Positions 42,169 through 45,736 of a stretch of 45,736 bases of DNA are shown here, piece after piece (the first letter of the stretch is position 1; each line of letters starts with the position of its first letter). The stretch comes from Thioalkalivibrio sp. HK1 (GTDB lineage Bacteria > Pseudomonadota > Gammaproteobacteria > HK1): assembly GCA_000583135.1 (NCBI GenBank), contig JFBG01000075.1, forward strand, positions 1 to 45,736. The letters are read 5' to 3'. The notes under the pieces are model-generated. The model was not told the DNA's origin and did no database searches. It worked only from the letters and a program-made list of their open reading frames with translations. Both the position numbers and the translations under genes were made by a program.

Positions 42169-42215
42169 GGCGCGATACGCATCGAAGGTGATCTAGCGAG
42201 CAAAACAGCAAGAAT

Positions 42216-42243
42216 CACGGGGCGGTGGCAGCACCGCCCCGTG
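42216..42243. promoter_or_regulatory. Perfect 12-bp hairpin between binding-protein and permease genes, locus B
   Basis: CACGGGGCGGTG (42216-42227) and CACCGCCCCGTG (42232-42243) with a GCAG loop. No U-run on either side. It has the same position as the hairpins of locus A, between the binding protein and the first permease. Confidence 0.65.
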
Positions 42244-42299
42244 AGGATATGAACCGCTTTGTCGATCGAGTCGAGCGGCCCATCGGGCTCGATCCTCGA

Positions 42300-43610
42300 T
42301 CAGTAATAACCCGCCTTGCGCATTTCGCGGTCCGCGGCGGCTTGCGCATTTTCCAGCGCTTCCGTGACCGAGATATCTCCGGCCAAGGCGGCGGTGAACT
42401 GCTGACCGACGGCGATGCCGATCGCTTGGAACTCGGGGATCGCCGCGAACTGCACGCCGGTGTAGGGAGTGGGATCCTGGGTCGAGTTCGAGGGATCAGC
42501 GGACAAGATCGCCTTGAGTTCGGCCTCGGCGAAAATCGCCGCTCCGAGGAAGTTCGGGTTCTCGTAGGTCGAGGTCCGGGTGCCGGTGGGAACTGCGCCC
42601 CAGCCATTCACCGAAGCCACCAGCTCGATGTACTCCTTCGAGGTCGCCCACTCGATGAATTTGCGCGCATCATCCGCCTGCTTGGTGCCCGAGGGGATCG
42701 CCAGTGCCCATGCCCATAGCCAGTTGGCGCCGCGATGGGTGACCGCAACCGGGGCTTGGGCGAAGGCCATCTTGTCGGCCACCTTCGACTGTTCGGGATT
42801 GGTCACGAAAGAAGCGGCGATGGTGGCATCGATCCACATCGCGCATTTGCCTTCGTTGACCAAAGCCAAAATCTCGTTGAAGGAGTTGCCGGTGGATCCC
42901 GGAGGGCCGTAGTTGTTGAGGAGATCGACATAGAAACTGATCGCATGGTTCCAAGCCGGGCTATCAAGAGCCGGTTTCCAGTCTTGGTGGAACCATTTGG
43001 CGCCGAAACTGTTGGCCATCGTGGTCAGGAAGGCGGCGTTGTCGCCCCATCCCGGCTTGCCGCGCAAGCAGATGCCGTAGACCCCGTTATCCTTGTCGGT
43101 CATGGCCGCTGCGGCATCCGCCACGTGCCCCCAAGTGGGGTTGTCCGGCATCATCATCCCCGCGGCATCGAGAAGATCCTTGCGGTACATGATCATCGAG
43201 CTCTCGCCGTAGAAGGGGGCGGCGTAGAGGGTTCCGTCATGGCTCAACCCGCCGCGCATCGCGGGCAGGATGTCATCGACATCGTAGTCGGCGCCGAATT
43301 CAAGGGCTTCCAACCAGCCGCGAGAGCCCCAGATGGGAGCCTCGTACATCCCGATGGTCATGATGTCGAACTGCCCGCCCTTGGTCGAGATATCGGTGGT
43401 CACGCGTTGGCGCAAGACCCCTTCTTCCAAGGTGACCCAGTTGACGGTGATCCCGGGGTTCGCCTTCTCGAAATGCGACGTGAGTTTTTGCATTTCGATC
43501 ATGTGGCCGTTGTTGACCGTGGCGACGGTCAGCTCTCCGGCCATCGCCGCGCTGCAAAGGCAGGTGGCGCCGACGGCAAGTCCTGTCATCGTGTTGCGAA
43601 TGGATCGCAT
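42300..43610 (-). CDS. Sugar/polyol ABC substrate-binding protein (SmoE type), locus B
   Basis: 436 residues. Signal peptide (MTGLAVGATCLCSAAMAGE), then a family-1 solute-binding fold: TVATVNNGHMIEMQKLTSHF, YAAPFYGESSMIMYRKDLLD, GKPGWGDNAAFLTTMANSFGA. These last two are strongly sorbitol/mannitol-binder-like. GWGAVPTGTRTSTYENPNF is typical near the end. It is the first gene of locus B. GAGGAAAGGG precedes the ATG. Confidence 0.92.
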   Translation of the reverse strand: MRSIRNTMTGLAVGATCLCSAAMAGELTVATVNNGHMIEMQKLTSHFEKANPGITVNWVTLEEGVLRQRVTTDISTKGGQFDIMTIGMYEAPIWGSRGWLEALEFGADYDVDDILPAMRGGLSHDGTLYAAPFYGESSMIMYRKDLLDAAGMMMPDNPTWGHVADAAAAMTDKDNGVYGICLRGKPGWGDNAAFLTTMANSFGAKWFHQDWKPALDSPAWNHAISFYVDLLNNYGPPGSTGNSFNEILALVNEGKCAMWIDATIAASFVTNPEQSKVADKMAFAQAPVAVTHRGANWLWAWALAIPSGTKQADDARKFIEWATSKEYIELVASVNGWGAVPTGTRTSTYENPNFLGAAIFAEAELKAILSADPSNSTQDPTPYTGVQFAAIPEFQAIGIAVGQQFTAALAGDISVTEALENAQAAADREMRKAGYY

Positions 43611-44107
43611 AATCCCTTTCCTCTGAGGTTGTTATGAGACGAACGAGGAATCCGTGTCGATCATCGTTTTCGAAACCGAAAATCAACGGATTCGCGATAA
43701 GGGCAATATCCTACGGGTAAGGATTCTATACTCTATTTTGATGCTTTGCTTGTAAAGGGATCCTTCGAAGGGGTCTTCCAATCACCGAATCGACAAGAAT
43801 CTCGACCCTTTCGGCACTTGTCGGGGCTTCGTCGTACCGTTGATCGCCCGTATGCGACCAAGAGGCGATCGATCATGGGCGATGCCCAGGGCGCATCGGA
43901 TCGTTCGGCCCTCATGAGTTTTTTCGAAGAACGCTCGAAGCCCGATATCGGACCCGATAGCGAACGATCCGACCCCGTGTCGGCTCGGCCGCTCATTGGC
44001 GCATCGCTCATAATCCGCTCGATAAAAGTGCCGGTGAGCGAAGTCATCGCCACTGGTTTCATTGCCGATTGCCATCTCCAATCGTCATTGTCAAGGAGAA
44101 ATCCATC
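43611..44107. other. Divergent region between locus B and the VOC gene
   Basis: No convincing gene. Holds the operator candidate above, an AT-rich zone (43705-43760) as likely promoter area, a TGGGC-GAT-GCCCA stem (about 43876-43888), and a perfect 12-bp inverted repeat TCGGATCGTTCG (43896-43907 with 43961-43972) with a 53-nt interval. A structured leader of the VOC gene is possible. Confidence 0.45.
43667..43682. promoter_or_regulatory. Candidate operator upstream of locus B
   Basis: Perfect inverted repeat TTTTCG-AAAC-CGAAAA, 57 nt from the binding-protein start. The size and spacing would suit a LacI- or ROK-type regulator; none is encoded at this locus. Confidence 0.45.
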
Positions 44108-44911
44108 ATGCCCGAATCACCCGATTCCGCCGTCATGCGCTATCCCTCGGGCGCTCCTTCCTGGGCCGAGTTCTCCGCCCGGGATCTGACGGCCTTCAAA
44201 GCGTTTTACCTTCCCCTGTTCGGTTGGCAGGTCGATGCCGTCGGACCCGAAGATCCGGATGATTATCTTTGCTGCATGCACAAAGGACAGATGATCTGCG
44301 GGGGGGCGCTTTGTCAGGGGGAGGATGTGCCACCGCATTGGAAGGTCTATGTCACCGTCGACGATCTCGATGCAACCGCCGAAAAGGTGCGAAAAGAAGG
44401 GGGAACGGTGCTCGCCGATCCCTTCCCGGTGATGGATATCGGGCGGATGTCCGTCATTCGGGATCGACAAGGGGCGATGCTTTGTCTGTGGTCGCCCTTG
44501 ACCCACCACGGTGCCCATGCCATGCAGCGGCCGGGAGCCCTTGCTTGGTTCGAACTGTCCACCAGCGATCCGAGCGATGCCTGCGACTTCTACCGCGCGG
44601 TCTTGGGGGTGAGCGTGGTGCACGATTCGAACGCCCGCATCCCCTACACCCGCTTCGAAGTCGGTGGGATGCCGGTGGCCGGGGTCATCAAGGTCGGCGA
44701 CGGCGGGGACGGCACCTACGATTGGAGCGATACTCCCTCCCATTGGGGGGTGTATTTCGGGGTGGACGATATCGACAAGGCGCTTGCCAAGGTCAAGGAG
44801 CTCGGCGGGCGGGTCTGTATGGGCTCGACCGATATCTCCGTCGGCCACATTGCGGTGATCGCCGATACCGAGAATGTCGTTTCCATGCTGATGCACATGA
44901 ATCACTGGTAG
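44108..44911 (+). CDS. Two-domain VOC (glyoxalase/bleomycin-resistance) protein
   Basis: 267 residues with two vicinal-oxygen-chelate domains. First: GAPSWAEFSARDLTAFKAFY, VYVTVDDLDATAEKVRKEGG, ending in AMLCLWSPL. Second: GALAWFELSTSDPSDACDFY, HWGVYFGVDDIDKALAKVKE, ending in ENVVSMLMHMN. This is the common PhnB/CFP30-like tandem protein without a defined substrate. AAGGAG stands 9 nt before the ATG. It converges on the membrane protein gene. Confidence 0.9.
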   Translation: MPESPDSAVMRYPSGAPSWAEFSARDLTAFKAFYLPLFGWQVDAVGPEDPDDYLCCMHKGQMICGGALCQGEDVPPHWKVYVTVDDLDATAEKVRKEGGTVLADPFPVMDIGRMSVIRDRQGAMLCLWSPLTHHGAHAMQRPGALAWFELSTSDPSDACDFYRAVLGVSVVHDSNARIPYTRFEVGGMPVAGVIKVGDGGDGTYDWSDTPSHWGVYFGVDDIDKALAKVKELGGRVCMGSTDISVGHIAVIADTENVVSMLMHMNHW

Positions 44912-44974
44912 GGTGGGGGGTTGGCAGGGTAGGGGGCATCGCACGTCTGCATGCATCCCATCCGCGGCCTCGAC

Positions 44975-45028
44975 TCGCCGACAAACGCGCGCTTTGCGGA
45001 TCTGCGGATTCTCAGCGCTTGTCGGCGA
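44975..45028. repeat. Inverted repeat at convergent gene ends
   Basis: TCGCCGACAA (44975-44984) and TTGTCGGCGA (45019-45028) pair perfectly, with a further GCGC/GCGC pairing inside after a bulge. The right arm is within the last codons of the membrane protein gene. Likely a terminator-type structure between two convergent genes. Confidence 0.45.
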
Positions 45029-45452
45029 TCGATGCCTCCAATGCCAAGCGTCCGAGGCTTCCGGCCAGGATGGCGAATCCGATGCCGGAAGCCGGAACCA
45101 GCGTTCCCGCCGGTCGCATCATCACGAAGATCATGCCCAGTGCCACGAGAGCCACCACCGACGAGGCGATAGCCCACTTAGGTTCTCTCGATTCCCACCA
45201 AGTCAGGGCTCCGATGATCACGAGGCAAAGCGAGATGCTCCCCGGCAGGGGGCGCATCCCTTCCGCCGGTGGCAGATCGATTGCGGGCCACCACCGATTC
45301 ATCAAGGATCGATGAAGATCGAGCAGCAGGTCGTTGGTCAGATCGCCCAAGGGCGACCATTGAAAAGCGATGCCGATCCCGACGACCAAAAAGAACCCGA
45401 TTCGTCGAAGGTATCGATACCGGATTCGCGGGCCGGTCGGATTCAAAGCCAT
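45012..45452 (-). CDS. Small four-helix membrane protein, unknown
   Basis: 146 residues. Predicted segments: GFFLVVGIGIAF, SISLCLVIIGALTWW, AIASSVVALVALGMIFVMM and GIGFAILAGSLGRLAL. A hydrophilic loop with LLLDLHRSLMNRWW lies between the first two. I do not recognise the family. MALNPTG is chosen as start because AAAGGAGG is right in front; the frame extends upstream by 99 nt. Confidence 0.65.
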   Translation of the reverse strand: MALNPTGPRIRYRYLRRIGFFLVVGIGIAFQWSPLGDLTNDLLLDLHRSLMNRWWPAIDLPPAEGMRPLPGSISLCLVIIGALTWWESREPKWAIASSVVALVALGMIFVMMRPAGTLVPASGIGFAILAGSLGRLALEASIADKR

Positions 45453-45720
45453 CCCTCCTTTCGAAATTCTTCTCAAAAAAGTCTTCGTTATGACCCCAGA
45501 CCGCGGATATTCCCCCCCCGCAGCCCTTTGCGAAACGACTTTGCGAAACAACCCCCGAAATCCCGCATAACCCGCCGATGCGCGATGCGCATATCATGCA
45601 CTCATCAGGTTTTTTGCGTATCGAAGGATTCGAAATCGGGAAGGATTTTAGAAAACGGTTGGAATGCCGCCCGCCCCGATAAAAACCAGTGACATCTTCG
45701 CCGGAACAGGATATCTTACA

Positions 45721-45736
45721 ATGAAACATATTACCC
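45721..45736 (+). CDS. Possible start of a further gene (5 codons visible)
   Basis: ATG AAA CAT ATT ACC runs into the right edge. An AGGA lies about 9 nt upstream, and the preceding 150 nt have no other gene. Too short to say more. Confidence 0.25.

Noticed and set aside
43746..44189. Plus-strand frame in the gap upstream of the VOC gene
   Set aside because: No family, no ribosome site, and it overlaps the VOC start in a different frame.
1..45736. CRISPR array, prophage, IS element or rRNA/tRNA genes
   Set aside because: I saw no regular spacer-repeat series, phage structural genes, transposase or structural RNA. The many TCGAT/ATCGAT words are a genome-wide base bias rather than an array.

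Overview
The window looks like a stretch of chromosome from a GC-rich Gram-negative bacterium, most likely an alphaproteobacterium. The evidence is the coupled pcm-tolC pair, a Kdo transferase for lipid A/LPS, a split XdhC-type maturation module, tripartite tricarboxylate transporter (TTT) genes, two sugar ABC transporters with UgpC/MalK-type ATPases, and a choline-sulfatase-type enzyme. No rRNA, tRNA, CRISPR array, transposase or integrase was recognised. GC content was judged by eye, not computed.

Layout. (1) 1-4.5 kb: the 5' part of a small secreted protein gene, then a maturation module for molybdenum-cofactor hydroxylases (XdhC N-domain protein, XdhC Rossmann protein, MocA-like nucleotidyltransferase, SufU/IscU-like scaffold). 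An acyl-CoA dehydrogenase runs antiparallel inside it, and no hydroxylase is present. (2) 4.5-15 kb: mostly housekeeping genes: DUF3108 protein, waaA, gpmA, csaA-like, tolC-pcm, a bacterial dynamin-like GTPase, and moaC-tcuB. (3) 14.2-26.8 kb, all on the minus strand: sugar ABC locus A (binding protein, permease 1, permease 2, GH36 alpha-galactosidase, mannitol-type polyol dehydrogenase, ATPase). Between permease 1 and permease 2 lies about 4.5 kb of other material: a 5'-truncated XamI-like restriction endonuclease, an intact adenine methyltransferase and a secreted metallophosphoesterase. It is bracketed by an 18/20 direct repeat that copies the end of permease 1. (4) 27.2-35.4 kb: a divergent TTT locus. 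A choline-sulfatase-like enzyme and TctC go left; a ROK regulator, TctB, TctA and a 704-residue metallophosphoesterase with a probable TIM-barrel C-terminal half go right. (5) 35.7-43.6 kb, minus strand: sugar/polyol ABC locus B, a seven-gene operon (binding protein, two permeases, SDR, voltage-gated cation channel, ATPase, GH42 beta-galactosidase). (6) 44-45.7 kb: a two-domain VOC protein, a small membrane protein and the first codons of another gene.

How the genes work together. Both ABC loci pair a periplasmic-binding-protein importer with a cytoplasmic galactosidase and a polyol-type dehydrogenase. This fits use of galactosides or galactosyl-polyols, though the substrate is inferred. The TTT locus probably imports an organic anion, with the sulfatase and the phosphoesterase removing ester groups. 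Genes are packed tightly, with ATGA stop/start overlaps at five or more junctions. The points most worth a second look are the ion channel inside a sugar operon, the phosphoesterase-barrel fusion in the TTT locus, the repeat-flanked insertion with a restriction-modification remnant, and an ATPase whose C-terminus reads through a terminator-like hairpin.
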